NCBI GenBank assembly: GCA_022457065.1
Contig: JAJGBQ010000002.1
Coordinates: 3,410,001 to 3,474,000 of the forward strand
Length of the DNA stretch: 64,000 nt
DNA from: Curvularia sp. ZM96
Taxonomy: Eukaryota > Ascomycota > Dothideomycetes > Pleosporales > Pleosporaceae
Reading direction: 5' to 3'
Each line of letters begins with the position of its first letter. Position 1 is the first letter of the stretch. Below the pieces are notes generated by a model. That model saw only the letters and a list, made by a program, of their open reading frames with translations, did not search any database and was not told the origin of the DNA. The translations under genes were made by a program, and so were the position numbers. Below, piece by piece: positions 44,434 to 55,255 of the stretch.

Positions 44434-45525
44434 CTACAACAACTCCTCATCTTCATATTCATCGCCCCGGTTCTCAGCACAAGTCCTACAATCCTTGTAC
44501 AACTTTGCACAAAACTCCCTGACCGTCATTTCGTACCCAGAGTCAGCGGCAACAACATGTTGCCTTGAGCAAAACCAAGTCCAGCCCTGGTCGGGGACAC
44601 GCCTGAGGAAGTTCTCACCAGGAGACCATGTGTCGAGGGAAAAATGAATCTGACTGAGCTGTGGGCCCTTTGGCACCGTGTCAGAAATGTCTGTGCCGAG
44701 TAGTTTGAGCGACTGCGAGGCGTGGTACCATATCCATAGCGGGTTCCACAAGGGGTCGCCGAGGGCTTTGGCGTCGAGGGTAAAAGACTGGATCGAGGAC
44801 ATGTGCTTGAGTTGTTCGCGCATGCGGCGGCCCAGGGTCCAGGACGAGGACGTCATGGAGCGCGGGTCAGTGACACCGAGCATCGAGGAAGTGGTGATGA
44901 GATTCAGAGAGCAGTGGTGGATTTTGGATAGCGTTGCTGGCGAAATGTTCCAGACCTTTGCATCGTCGGGTGTTTGTGAGGGAGAGGATGAGGCAGAGGA
45001 TGAGGCAGAGGAGGGGGGTGTAGCAATGGAAGTGGTAGAGGTATCAACGGGTGTATAAGTTTGTGGCGATACGTTCAAGTGAAATGTTCGGCGTTTACAT
45101 AGCATGTCCATGTATTCTGCATAGATCTGCTTGTTAGCAAGGAAGATCCATTTGCTTTCTCGTCGCGAGGTGGATGACGTGGATGGTGCTGTCAACGTCC
45201 AGCGGCCCGGTCTCATCCACGTTGCTACAGCCGAAGTGGTCGGGTATGATTGTCGTGCCGGAGCAGGGTACACGGGATCATCGAGAAAGTGCTCGTACAC
45301 CATGTCTCGAAGTTCCTGGGGGAGTTCCAAAAAGGGAAAGGGCTTTTGATTCCGTTGCTGGGCTTTGCGACGGTACAGGGCGATGATGAGGCGAAGTAGT
45401 GGTAGTAGCACTGCCGCCAGGGTTAACCAAATCTCCATACTTGTCCTTGCAGCCATGAGGCTAGATAGCGAGTTTAGCGATGGCGATGCTGAAGAATGGT
45501 CTGGCATGGTCATTTTGGATGCCAT
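44434..45525 (-). CDS. Membrane-anchored F-box/2EXR-like protein, unknown
   Basis: Single exon of 363 residues; I use the first ATG (45525) because the frame further upstream has only non-ATG codons. An N-terminal TM segment (EIWLTLAAVLLPLLRLIIAL) is followed by FPFLELPQELRDMVYEHFL, the F-box-like/2EXR start found in many fungal proteins of unknown role, then WIFLANKQIYAEYMDMLCKR. The middle is Ser/Thr-rich and the C-terminus acidic (DEYEDEELL). F-box-like proteins often pick substrates for SCF ubiquitin ligases, but this family is poorly characterised and the TM anchor is unusual. 225 bp separate its stop from the convergent methyltransferase stop. Confidence 0.75.
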   Translation of the reverse strand: MASKMTMPDHSSASPSLNSLSSLMAARTSMEIWLTLAAVLLPLLRLIIALYRRKAQQRNQKPFPFLELPQELRDMVYEHFLDDPVYPAPARQSYPTTSAVATWMRPGRWTLTAPSTSSTSRRESKWIFLANKQIYAEYMDMLCKRRTFHLNVSPQTYTPVDTSTTSIATPPSSASSSASSSPSQTPDDAKVWNISPATLSKIHHCSLNLITTSSMLGVTDPRSMTSSSWTLGRRMREQLKHMSSIQSFTLDAKALGDPLWNPLWIWYHASQSLKLLGTDISDTVPKGPQLSQIHFSLDTWSPGENFLRRVPDQGWTWFCSRQHVVAADSGYEMTVREFCAKLYKDCRTCAENRGDEYEDEELL

Positions 45526-46692
45526 GTTTGGGCGCAGTTTGGCCGTTGGGATACGAGACAGAAAGCAGCCGGGCAAGGGTCCAATGTGAGCGTCCGGCCT
45601 CTAGGCTCGCTCACGGAGCTGCATGGACGTCGCGACTCGAAACAGTAAGCCTGCGGAGACACCCAAATGGGGGATGCAGTGCACCTCGGTCCGATGGATG
45701 ATCTGCGGGCCGTGATGACGGGGTTCAAGACGGTGTGGGAAGTGTATTTAGAGTAGCAAGGTTGTGGGCTGTAAGGATGACAAGGTAACGTGCGCAACAC
45801 TTTGCTGGTCTGAATATCGCTATGGACAAGACGTACGTAGTGCTAATATGGGCAAGTCAGGATGGAGCACGGGAGGATGCGTTGCTAAGGGAGCGAGGCT
45901 GGGCTTACATATGTGGTGTCAATACACTGGTGCCTGGCCTGAAGTCCGTGTTGAAACGTGGGCGCCGACGCCTCGACTACATACATTGCACAGCCACGCC
46001 ATCATTTCGCGCGAACGCCATGGGCGCATGCCATTTGTTTGGTGCGCTGGAGTGCTCTTCTTGTGCCTTACATGCTGTGTATATGTCCAAGATTGAAAGG
46101 AAGTGAATTTGGCGATTGTACGAGAAGTACGGGGCAAGCGTTTTACATTGAGTTTGGTCTCTGGTCTTTGCATACATACGAAGTACGTCCTGTGTGTATC
46201 TACAGCACGGGCTGCCACCGGCTGCACTGTGTGTCGCAGCCACAGGCCCTGCACAGCCTCTCATCACATCCATGCATAGGGGTCGGTATGGGAAACGTTG
46301 CAGTACTCGGCTATGCTGCCAAACTCTTCACAGACGAGTTCGGTAAATTAGCAGGCGTCCTGGTGAATGGTGCTCAAGATGATACAAGAAGACGGTCACA
46401 GGCAAGTCTGATGTTGGTCTCTGCTGATTTTTCTTTCATTTTCAACGTTGGGTTGTAGTGATGGCAACGGCAGGCAGGCCCGGTATGGCCACGCCCTCGT
46501 GTGGCCCAGCATACATTGATGGCCTTGGTCACCCATGTCCCTCGCGGGTATCGTAACGGGTTTCCTGCCTTTCTTAGAGCCCCTGGATCGCGGCATTGAC
46601 TTTGTCCACGTCACAGATTGCTCTCTGCTCGCAGTCGACAGCACGAACGTGGTGCTGCTGTCTTCGGCACACTTGCCTATGACCTTGGGCAA
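45526..46692. other. Intergenic
   Basis: No supported gene. A 166-codon plus-strand frame (45958-46458) has no homology features. Mostly the promoter of the F-box-like gene and the 3' flank of LSM7. Confidence 0.4.
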
Positions 46693-47229
46693 TCACTCTT
46701 CCTCTTGCAAGAAGGGGTTGGGGATTTCTTCGCTGCCGTCTACGGGAGAGATGACGACGAGCAGGGTGCCGCGAGCGACGATGAGGCCGAGTTTGCGGTA
46801 TCGAATGTTGCCGTCCTCGTCTGGTATGGTTAGGCATGGCCGAGGGTCAGGAGTAGAGGGCAGATTGGCGGCATACCTGTAAGCGCCTCCTTGACTTCGT
46901 CGAGGACGAGGTTCATGAGCTGGTCGTAGCCCTTTAATGTGCCAATGACTGCGGGGACCAGTTAACTTGTTTGTTGCCCATTGGCGGCTCACCTCTTGCC
47001 CGGGCGTTGCTGGAAGCGGCTTACCTTCTCTGCCTCCGCTGAACTTGACGGTGATTTGCTTGTCCATGTACTTGCTCAGGTCGAGGATGTTCTCTTTCTT
47101 GGGCCGCTCCGTCTGTCCACCAGCGTGGGATCCCCCACCCCCACCGCCGCCTCCTCTACCGCCGCCCCTTCCGCCACGGTCGCCTCCCCGGCCCCCGCCT
47201 CGGCCGCGAAATGCGCCTCGCTCAGACAT
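46693..47229 (-). CDS. LSM7: U6 snRNA-associated Sm-like protein LSm7
   Basis: Exons 47229-47025, 46948-46877 and 46820-46693 give 134 residues; introns are 76 bp (GTAAGC...CGCAG) and 56 bp (GTATGC...CCAG), both phase 1. An RGG-rich N-terminal extension (~35 residues) precedes the Sm fold: ILDLSKYMDKQITVKFSGGR (Sm1), GTLKGYDQLMNLVLDEV and GLIVARGTLLVVISPVDG (Sm2). LSm7 is part of the Lsm2-8 ring on U6 snRNA and the Lsm1-7 ring in mRNA decay. Both introns interrupt the Sm domain; unspliced reading gives nonsense between the blocks. Divergent from the zinc-finger gene at 48111. Confidence 0.95.
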   Translation of the reverse strand: MSERGAFRGRGGGRGGDRGGRGGGRGGGGGGGGSHAGGQTERPKKENILDLSKYMDKQITVKFSGGREGKPLPATPGQEVSRQWATNKLTGPRSHWHIKGLRPAHEPRPRRSQGGAYRYAANLPSTPDPRPCLTIPDEDGNIRYRKLGLIVARGTLLVVISPVDGSEEIPNPFLQEEE

Positions 47230-48110
47230 TGTGTTAGCGTTGGAACAAAGTGACGCGTCTGGGAACTGTGAAAAGGTCGACTAACGCGCAAGCTGAGGCG
47301 CCGAAGGAATGCGACTTGGACGGTGACGAACCGGGTGGTCCGTGCGCGCCTCTAGCACGGCGGCTGCGCGTCCATGCATACAAGACAAGACAACTACGCA
47401 GCGCTCTACCATCAGCACTCGCTAAGAGGCCTTGTACCATTAGACTGGTTCTATATGCGAGATGCTTACACTGGCCGCCAAGAGCGATAGCGGTGCTGAG
47501 CAAGAGCAGGGCGGTGATTGGCCCGGAGCGCGCAGGCTAGGCAGTTCCTGGCCGCCGCAACGACGACGACGACTAGACGCCGCCTGGCCACGAGGCGGCA
47601 CAGTCCGAAGCAATTGCTCACGCTCAGCGGCATTCCTGGGCTCTTATCAGGCAGGTCGAGAACGCGGCCAGCCGGGCCTGGGGGACTAAGCGCACCAGGC
47701 AAGGGAACTCGGGCTCTGCAGGGCCTTATTTCCGGCGCCCCCTCTTCCCTTGCTGGTGCTGGTGCTGTTTGTCATGCTCGGCCTTCCTCAGCCACCGGCC
47801 GCCAGCCGCTTCACCTCAACTCACCTCGACTCGCCCGTCCCTCCTCGCCTGTTTTCCCCAAGCATCGGCCTCCTACACTGCACCCCATCCTCCATCCATG
47901 CGACATGTGTCTCCTCCGGTAGTCTGCCGCCGCTGCTCGTCTCCCGCCGCGTCCACTGTGCACCGCTCTTGCGCGTCCTGCTTTTAGCTGAGCTGGCTGC
48001 TCACTAGCCTCCGTCTCGCCGTCTCGCCGTCCGACAATCCGCCCTTTGCTCCATTTCCCCAGCGGGAATCCTCGTCGCATACATCCTACCCCTACCCACG
48101 ACGCCCAGGT
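47230..48110. promoter_or_regulatory. Divergent GC-rich intergenic
   Basis: 881 bp between the LSM7 and zinc-finger starts. GC-rich, and pyrimidine-rich in the 3' third, which is probably the leader of the plus-strand gene. Open frames here are compositional. Confidence 0.45.
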
Positions 48111-50102
48111 ATGGCCAGCAACGAGTCCATGGCCTCGAATGCCCCCCACCATGCAGCGCCCCTGCCTGCCGACCTCAAGCGCAAGCGCAGTCCCTCGCAC
48201 GACATGCATCTGGCGCCTGCGCCACTCCCAAAAACCGCCAAGCATAACCATCTGCAGATCAACTACCTCGCCCGACACAACGAGAACGACCTGCCCCTCA
48301 TCACAAACGATGACACGCTGCCAAACATCCTCTCGCTGCTCAGCGACTACCAGGGCGTTCTCGACCGCCACGAGAGCATGGCCTGCAACCTCGGCGCCCG
48401 CCCGCTTGGCCCCATTTTGATCAAGCGCTTCGAGAGACTGTTCGACGGGCCGCCGCGCGTCCTCAAGAGCCATGGAAAAGACGGCACCACCGTTTCCTGG
48501 CTCGACGTGGTCGAGTTTGCGCGCAACAAACCAGAGCAGTTCCAGCTCGACCAGATGAGCGAAGGCGTGAGGGTTTGCCAGTTCTATACCAAGCAGTGCC
48601 GGGTCCAGATTTCAGAAGAAGACTATGTCCTCATCTCGTCGGGCATCCCACAAAAGATGATTCCTCCCCAGCCCATCATCGAAGACGAGGAAAAGGAATT
48701 GGGCACCATGGAGATCCTCGAGAAGAACCTGAGCCAAATATGCTCCTTGGCTGATCAGGGTAAGTTGATCAACCCCCCGTCATATTGCTTTGAGCCACAC
48801 TGGACCTGGATTTCGCTACCCTTTTCTCGGCTCTTCTAACTAATGGCTACAGTTGCTGCTCGCACAAGGCAGCTCAACCACCGGCTAAAAGGCCGCAAGC
48901 AAGCAATCCTCGACCGCAGAGCAACTGCAGTTCCGGCGCCTCCAATCGCCCGACCTACCAGCCCTTCCAATGTTGCTCTTATGAATGGGAGCAACTCCAA
49001 CGTCTCGACCCCAGGACACAGCCAGGCACCTGGTCCCACACATGGCCAAGCCTCTCACCCATCACCCAGCGGCAGTGGCTTCGTAGCAGTCAATGCGCGT
49101 CCACACCACGAATCCAACGGCCATACCCACAGTCACAGTCATAGTCATAGTCATAGTCGCGGCCATGGCTCTTCCTCGTCGACGCGGCACGAGCTGCTGT
49201 CCAAGTTTCATACCGTGAATGACCGGCGCATGTCATCGCAGCCTTCTTCCAGCATTGCCGAAGTGCGTAGACCATCCGTTGGCAGTCATACCCCTTCGCA
49301 CCCCTCTCCACCCTCGGCAATTCCATCTAGAGGTCTTCAAAAGCCAGCCGAAGGTCCGCCTAGCGCTCAGCAGCCGGTTCCCAGGCCCTCCCATCCTCTC
49401 AATGAGTCGGAGCTGCATTCCATGATGAACTCGCCCGTCCCCATACCAAACACGCCTTCCAACCTCCTGCCAGCGTCCAGCCAACGCGCTAGTCAACAAC
49501 CTGAAAAAGATGACGGAGGTCCCTTCAAAGTGGAAATGGTGCAAAGGATGGAGAGTCTTGCCAAGGGCGAGCGCATTGTTCCGCCCTGTGACCGTTGCCG
49601 AAGACTACACATGGACTGTTTGAAGAACCTTACAGCATGCATGGGCTGTACCAAAAAGCATGCAAAATGTTCCTGGAAAGAAGTTCGTGAGGGCGAGTTG
49701 CGTGGCGGCTACACCTACCCTCTCGGAACTACCAGCAACGGCCAAAGCGAAACAAGTGATCATGAAGCTGGCGATCGAGCGAGTACGGCCAGCCCTTCGA
49801 TTATGCAGAGTCCATCCCATCATGGACTGACGCCCTCGCATGCCTCACACAGCAACGGCCAACACACTCCGCAACACCAATCATCTCAGCATCAGAACCA
49901 CGAAACATCCACGCTACCCTCGCAGCAACAGGACCCACCCCCGTCTCGCACCACTCCGCCAGAACGTGAGCGTGACCACGAGCGAACCGTCGAGGTGCAA
50001 CTCAACGAGGCTGCCCAATCAGGCCTCGCGCATACGAATCCAAGGCTGTCTGGACCAGACGGCAAAAACACAGACTATGCGAACCAAGCTATGGTTGCTT
50101 AG
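48111..50102 (+). CDS. Zn2Cys6 protein with C-terminal zinc cluster
   Basis: Exons 48111-48759 and 48853-50102 give 632 residues; the 93-bp intron (GTAAGT...CTACAG) is phase 1. The N-terminal third has a conserved-looking helical region (LSLLSDYQGVLDRHESMA, GPILIKRFERLFDG, WLDVVEFARN) and a basic stretch, LNHRLKGRKQAILDRR. A long Ser/Pro/His-rich linker includes an HSHSHSHS run. The zinc cluster CDRCRRLHMDCLKNLTACMG plus CTKKHAKC lies at ~462-488, spaced C-x2-C-x6-C-x6-C-x2-C-x6-C. Fungal Zn2Cys6 regulators usually carry it at the N-terminus and have a fungal_trans domain, absent here. Probably a nuclear regulator or cofactor; target unknown. Confidence 0.85.
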
Positions 50103-50623
50103 CCCGCCATCGACGCTACAGCAGGGCCCTTAGCATACTTGCTTTTGCCTTCCAGGAACGACTTCAGAATTGAGAGATGGAGTCGAGAAACGCCAAGGTA
50201 TCGATTATCGTAGGGTTTCGGCTCTTTGTTTCTTGTACATTTATTTATGATACCAATTTTCTTTCCATTTTCATGTTGATTCAAGGGCTGTGCAAACATA
50301 CATGAAGCTGTTGTGTGGATTCTCAGTTGGTGCCATTGGTAACGAGGAAATAGTGTTTATGCTAATGGACAATCTGGAAAATTTTACACTTGTCCCGATG
50401 ACGTCGAATTGTTGCTACTAACCTTGTGCTAGCGTATGTCTGCTTGTTGCACTCGATGCTGTTGTTACTTCTTTCATCTTCATTAACGGTGAGATTTCAC
50501 TATACATTCAGTCTGTCCCATGTAGGAAGCAAAAACATTTCAATTGAGATTGCCTGTGGGAGAAGGTTGTGATCCATATTCCCTCCTTTACTATCTTTCT
50601 CCTTGTCTCTCCAATTGCCCTCA
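50103..50623. other. Convergent intergenic
   Basis: AT-rich 3' flanks of the zinc-finger and cupin genes. No gene seen. Confidence 0.5.
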
Positions 50624-51261
50624 TCACTTCTGGCTCTGCTCTTCCAGCATCTCCTTAGCCGGCATCGTAGCAAACCTGCTCATAACCGCCAAATTCTTCT
50701 CCTTCATCATCTTGGCATCAGACTTACTCACCTCGGCCATGATCTTGAAGTAGTCAATATAAAAGGCGGGCGTATACGTGTTGAAGAACTTTGCAGGCTG
50801 GTCGGTCGGGTTGGAAAAAGTATGTGGCGCCCGTATGGGAACCGTCACATAGTCGCCCACATGAGCGTCTATCACTTGTCCATCTGGAGCATGAAACTTT
50901 TGTTTTTGAAACCTTTGGTCAGTTCCTACTAACTAATCCCAAAATGATGAAGAACAAAAAAAAAGAAATTGAGGAAGAAAATGTAAGAAAACAAAAAAAC
51001 ACGACGTACTCTAACTACGCCCTCGGTAACAAGAAACGTCTCATCATGCATCTCATGCCAGTGGGCTGGTGGGCCAGCCGTGTTTGGTGGGAGGGTAAAC
51101 TCTGCGCTGCCTATGCGGTTGTCCGTCCTCGACCCGTCTTCCATGATGCGGCAGGTGATATGGCCTAGTTTGAGGATTTCACCTGATGTAGCCGGAACAA
51201 AGTTGATGGGCCGGCGCGGCATCTTCATGTTGGCCAGGGCCTGGCGGGCTTCGTCGTCCAT
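50624..51261 (-). CDS. Cupin-domain protein (quercetinase-like fold)
   Basis: Exons 51261-51010 and 50896-50624 give 174 residues; the 113-bp intron (GTACGT...AAAAG, CTGAC branch) is in phase 0 after GVVR and resumes with FHAPDGQVIDA. Cupin motif 1 is present as PPAHWHEMHDETFLVTEG, with two His and a Glu as metal ligands. Motif 2 is reduced to VPIRAPHTFSNP, with the third His. A single-domain cupin, soluble, without signal peptide. The fold covers dioxygenases, isomerases and storage proteins, so the reaction is not known. The first AG after the branch point (CCAAAG) would break the frame, so I chose the later one. Confidence 0.82.
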
Positions 51262-51959
51262 TGTGGTGTTGTGGATGGGGAGAGTGCCAAGTTGAATTGT
51301 TGAAATGTGTGAGGAGGATTCAATTTAGTAGACAGATGGAGTGGGTAGTACGTGTATGACCAAGTTTGAAAGCGAGAATAATGCGTATTTGCACTGTGTG
51401 AGACGACTGCATTTTATAGACATCTGCGAGAGCTTGAGACGTGGAAAATCCTCAGCTCATACATCAGCAACTGGACTTCATCACTGCGGAGAGCCGGAGG
51501 AGATGCAAGGGTGTTTTGGGCTTCAGACATGGAGAACCGTCCGTTTTCGCAATGCAGAGATATGCAATGAGGCCTACACATGTAGAACATTAGGGTGCAC
51601 TCTTAGACAAACGCCATCCTTTGAATTGCATGCCCGTTCGGAGAGAGGTATGGTAATAGGACGGCCTCGTCCTGCGAGTGAAGGCCCCGCGTCCGGCTTA
51701 GGCATGGTGCGGGGTCGAGGCTACCGGGGCCGGAGCTCCGTCCTGCACGCCCTTTGACTGGCCCTGCAGATGTATGCAGAGAAACTTGCTGCCTGGTAAA
51801 CCAGTAGCGGTAGCCAGTACACGCGTCTTGGTTGCCTACGTCGAACCATATGTATATCCATTCGCAACTGTTCTATAACACCTTCACTTTCCCAAGCGAT
51901 TGTGAAAAGCACCCCATCCTACCCCCCATAGCATTGCTGAATCATCTGAAACCCTCAAC
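51262..51959. promoter_or_regulatory. Divergent intergenic
   Basis: About 700 bp between the cupin and ubiquitin-hydrolase starts, presumably both promoters. No gene or distinct element recognised. Confidence 0.45.
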
Positions 51960-52682
51960 ATGGCCAAGCAATTTACCATGCTGGAGAACAATCCAGACGT
52001 TATGAACTACCTCGCGCAAGAGCTTGGTTTCGATACATCCGCCTTCTCTTTCCATGATGTTTATTCCTTGACGGACCAGGATATGCTGGCTTTCATTCCC
52101 AGGCCCGCCTTGGCACTGCTCGTCATTATCCCGGATACTCCCACATGGAGTGAGGAGCGCACAGCAGAAGACAAAGACAAACCCGAGTACGCGGGAAAGG
52201 GAGAGGATGAGCCCGTCATCTGGTTCAAGCAGACGATTGGTGACGCCTGTGGCAGCATTGGCCTTGTTCACTGTCTCCTCAACACTTCCGCCTCGAAACA
52301 CATCAAGCCGTCCTCGCCTCTTGACCAGATCCGGGCCAGTGCGCTGCCAAAGTCCATGTGGGAGCGAGCCAAGGTTCTCGAGGATTCGGATGCGTTTGAA
52401 AAGGCTCATGCTGATGCCGCGAAGCTCGGCGATACTTCACCCCAGCGAGATGACCATCTTGGCCAGCATTTTGTCGCGTTTGTCAAGGCAGAAGATGGGC
52501 ATTTGTGGGAGCTGGAAGGAGATCGCAAGGGCCCGCTTGATCGAGGTGCACTGGGGGATGATGAGGATGTGCTTAGCCCTGCGGCGCTGGAGAAGGGCAT
52601 TGGAAGGTTGATGAGAATTGAGAGTGAAAAAGGTGGAGACCTACGGTTCTCAGTCATTGCTCTCGCACCAAGTTTGGGCTAG
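51960..52682 (+). CDS. Ubiquitin C-terminal hydrolase (peptidase C12, UCH-L3/Yuh1 type)
   Basis: Single exon of 240 residues. All catalytic residues are seen: Gln91 (oxyanion) and Cys97 in KQTIGDACGSIGLVH, His170 in GQHFVAFV and Asp188 in WELEGDRKGP. The consensus NACG reads DACG. The N-terminus MLENNPDVMNYLAQELG is the family start, and an acidic crossover-loop region (~145-165) precedes the His. The family cleaves small adducts from the ubiquitin or Nedd8 C-terminus in cytosol and nucleus. Length is typical (230-240). The stop is 127 bp from the convergent MFS gene stop. Confidence 0.95.
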   Translation: MAKQFTMLENNPDVMNYLAQELGFDTSAFSFHDVYSLTDQDMLAFIPRPALALLVIIPDTPTWSEERTAEDKDKPEYAGKGEDEPVIWFKQTIGDACGSIGLVHCLLNTSASKHIKPSSPLDQIRASALPKSMWERAKVLEDSDAFEKAHADAAKLGDTSPQRDDHLGQHFVAFVKAEDGHLWELEGDRKGPLDRGALGDDEDVLSPAALEKGIGRLMRIESEKGGDLRFSVIALAPSLG

Positions 52683-52809
52683 GTAAGCTCTATGTGTTTT
52701 CAGATACAGAAGAGGTACAGCGGCATACGATCAATATCTATTCTTGCGGCACTGCGATACGCGTTAACTCACTACCGCGAGACTCAGCGCCTCAAGGCGT
52801 TTATTGCAC

Positions 52810-54446
52810 TTAGTTCTCATAACCCGCCTCACTCATGAATGGACTCCTCGCCCGTATTCTCCTTCCATACCTCAGCAGAACCAAAGGAATGCAACTGAGT
52901 GCTAGCGCCACAAAACCCAGTAAACTGCTAGCCCATTGAAAACCAAGCGCACGATACATGTCTTGCGTTGCTAGTGGCAGAAAGGCGGCCATTGTGTTTT
53001 CGAGGAAGGCAATGCCGGCAATAGCACTAGCAGCGTATTTTGCATAGGCATCGACAACGTACGACGTTACTCCAGCCGTACTACAGAACATACCGAATCC
53101 AACAAAAGCCAGTGATATGCTGGGGACGATCCACGGCACTGACGAATAAGATGTCCAAGCAAAATAAAAGAGACCTCCGCATAGGCCAATAAACGATGCA
53201 GGTATACTCAAATAGAGCCGAGCTTCCGGTATTGGCTTGCCTGGGGTTTCCTTGTTCCGTTTGGCGGACGCGAAGTAGAGGCGATCTTGGACTAGTGATG
53301 CGAATAGTCCAATGAGCTCCCCGATCACGACTGCGCACTGTACAAGGCCCGTGCCGAAGAAGGTCCAGCCGTATAGTTCACCGAATACCTGGACTATAGA
53401 CTGCGTAAACATGAAGGCAGTGCCAATGCAGAATGCACTCCATAGGCCGAACGATAGCACTACACCTTCGGTGCATAGCATACGTGTGGGCCGGACCAGT
53501 GTCTCCTTGAGTATCTCGCTGAAGCTTGTGTGCTGTTTTTCTGCTTGAGTGAAGACTTGCTTTCCTGTGCTTGCGCGGATGCGGCGAGCACGCTGGGTAA
53601 GAATGACATCTGGTCGAACCTCTGGGAGTAGCAAGAATAACACAGGCATCAAGGCGCTGTAAAAGATTATTTCCCCGAAGAATATCCTATCATGCAGTCA
53701 GCGCTGATTCCAATAGATTGAAAACAGTATGGGCCATGTCCTTACCATCGCCATGTGGTATACTGCACGACCAAACTCCCAAACACGGGCCCCATGTTCA
53801 GTCCTGAAAGTAACGCGAATATGTAAAGCGAAGTGCTAAAGCTCTGCGCTCGGCCCGGTCTCCAGATGTCGCTCACTATGCCAGACGTGATATTCGCCAG
53901 CACACCCGAGCAAGCCCCTGCAATGATCCTGGTCACAATGAGTGTCGCGAAATTCTCCGCTAGCGCCTGTGGAACGATGAAGATGATGAGAATCACATAT
54001 ATGGCCAGGTAACTCCACCTTACGCCAAAATTCTCCATCAAAGGTAAGCCTAGCAGCGGCGCTGCTGCTCCACCCAAGTTCCAACTTAGCACTGGCCAGT
54101 ACGAGTGAGGGAATGCTTCATCGCTTACGTCGAAGCTGGAATTGATTTGTGAAGCGGCCGAGGTAAGCATCGTGCCTGAGACTTGCACTAGAAAAGTCAT
54201 GCTGCATGCAAGGATCGTGATGCGCCATTTTTTGCGGATAGGGAAGTTGAAGGGGTTGGAGGAATCATCAGAGGAGCTCCAAGTAAGATATTCAGGTTCT
54301 GTATCTGCCTCGGCCGCTGCGGTCGGGCGCGAGGGAGATGCTGCATATGGCCTTGTAGGTTGTGTTGGCAGCGGCAGTTTCTCTCGGGTGTCCTGTGAGG
54401 ACGTGCTACTTGAAGAAGGCGAAGGAAGAGACGGATATGTCATCAT
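52810..54446 (-). CDS. MFS transporter, drug:H+ antiporter-1-like
   Basis: Exons 54446-53746 and 53686-52810 give 525 residues; the 59-bp intron (GTAAGG...GATAG, CGCTGAC branch) splits a Trp codon. An N-terminal hydrophilic Ser/Pro tail (~75 residues) precedes 12 predicted TM helices. Seen are NPFNFPIRKKWRITILACSM at helix 1, a GRAQSFSTSLYIFALLSGLN stretch, GPVFGSLVVQYTTWRW before the central loop, and EAGYEN at the end. This is the layout of fungal DHA1 (CYHR/FLR1-like) plasma-membrane exporters of drugs or small metabolites; the substrate cannot be told. It lies on the same strand as the oxidoreductase and cupin genes that follow on the map. Confidence 0.9.
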
Positions 54447-55255
54447 GGTAGCGAGCGACTGCTAACGCATTTTTCGTCCTAGACTAAAGTTGGGTCTTCC
54501 AAAAGTCCCGAGCTCACGCAGATGCAGGGACCGGCTCCGAGAGACAAGCTGACGAAAAGAAGGCCACGGACGACCACCAGCACTACGTAGCCAGAAATCT
54601 CAAGCGTTATAAGGGCCTGAAGAATGAAAAGCTATCAGTGGATGAGAGCGGGAACGTAAAATCAGGTGCCCTACGGAAATGATGCTACGACCTCTCTATC
54701 GCGCTCGATTCTACGAACAACAGCTTGAAAAGCACGAATACACCAAGACTCTCGAGTAAACAAGCTTTCGGATGTGGAGTACTTAGTTCCCGTACCAAGC
54801 AGCAACCAAGAGTCTAACGGGCGGTAGGAAGGTGGAGTGGAAGATGGGTCATGGCGGAATCACCAACGGCGTAAGAACGCCAACCTTTTCTCCAAGCAAA
54901 AGATATTTCAAGCTGTTACTAGTTCGGGCATGTGACATCACAACTTCTACGGCGCTTGACTAAGAATATGCGGGACGGTATGGTAACCATAACGTAAGAA
55001 AAACCCCGGAAACAGGCGAGCCAAGAGAAGGCTTGGCAGTTCCAGCAGATCAACAGCTGTGACTATGGGGGTGGGCTGCTTATGGAACTAGCATTTTCCG
55101 TAAGAGGAGTATTTCTGGTCGAGACACTCGTAACTATATTGCTGGTAGGTCGGGACGAAAAGCAAGATCAGCAACGAGAGGCATGTTGCAGGCGCCACAA
55201 CCGAAATGCATTCCTATTTACGCTAGCGCCCATCGAACCTAGACATCAGTCAAGC
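54447..55255. other. Intergenic, MFS promoter side
   Basis: No gene. Presumed promoter of the MFS gene and 3' flank of the oxidoreductase gene. Confidence 0.45.

Noticed and set aside
45958..46458. 166-codon plus-strand frame
   Set aside because: Cys/His-rich translation without family features; overlaps an equally long minus-strand frame, which points to chance.
49125..49162. Short regular CATAGT/CACAGT repeat that might suggest a CRISPR-like or satellite array
   Set aside because: It is in-frame coding for an HSHSHS run of the zinc-cluster protein.
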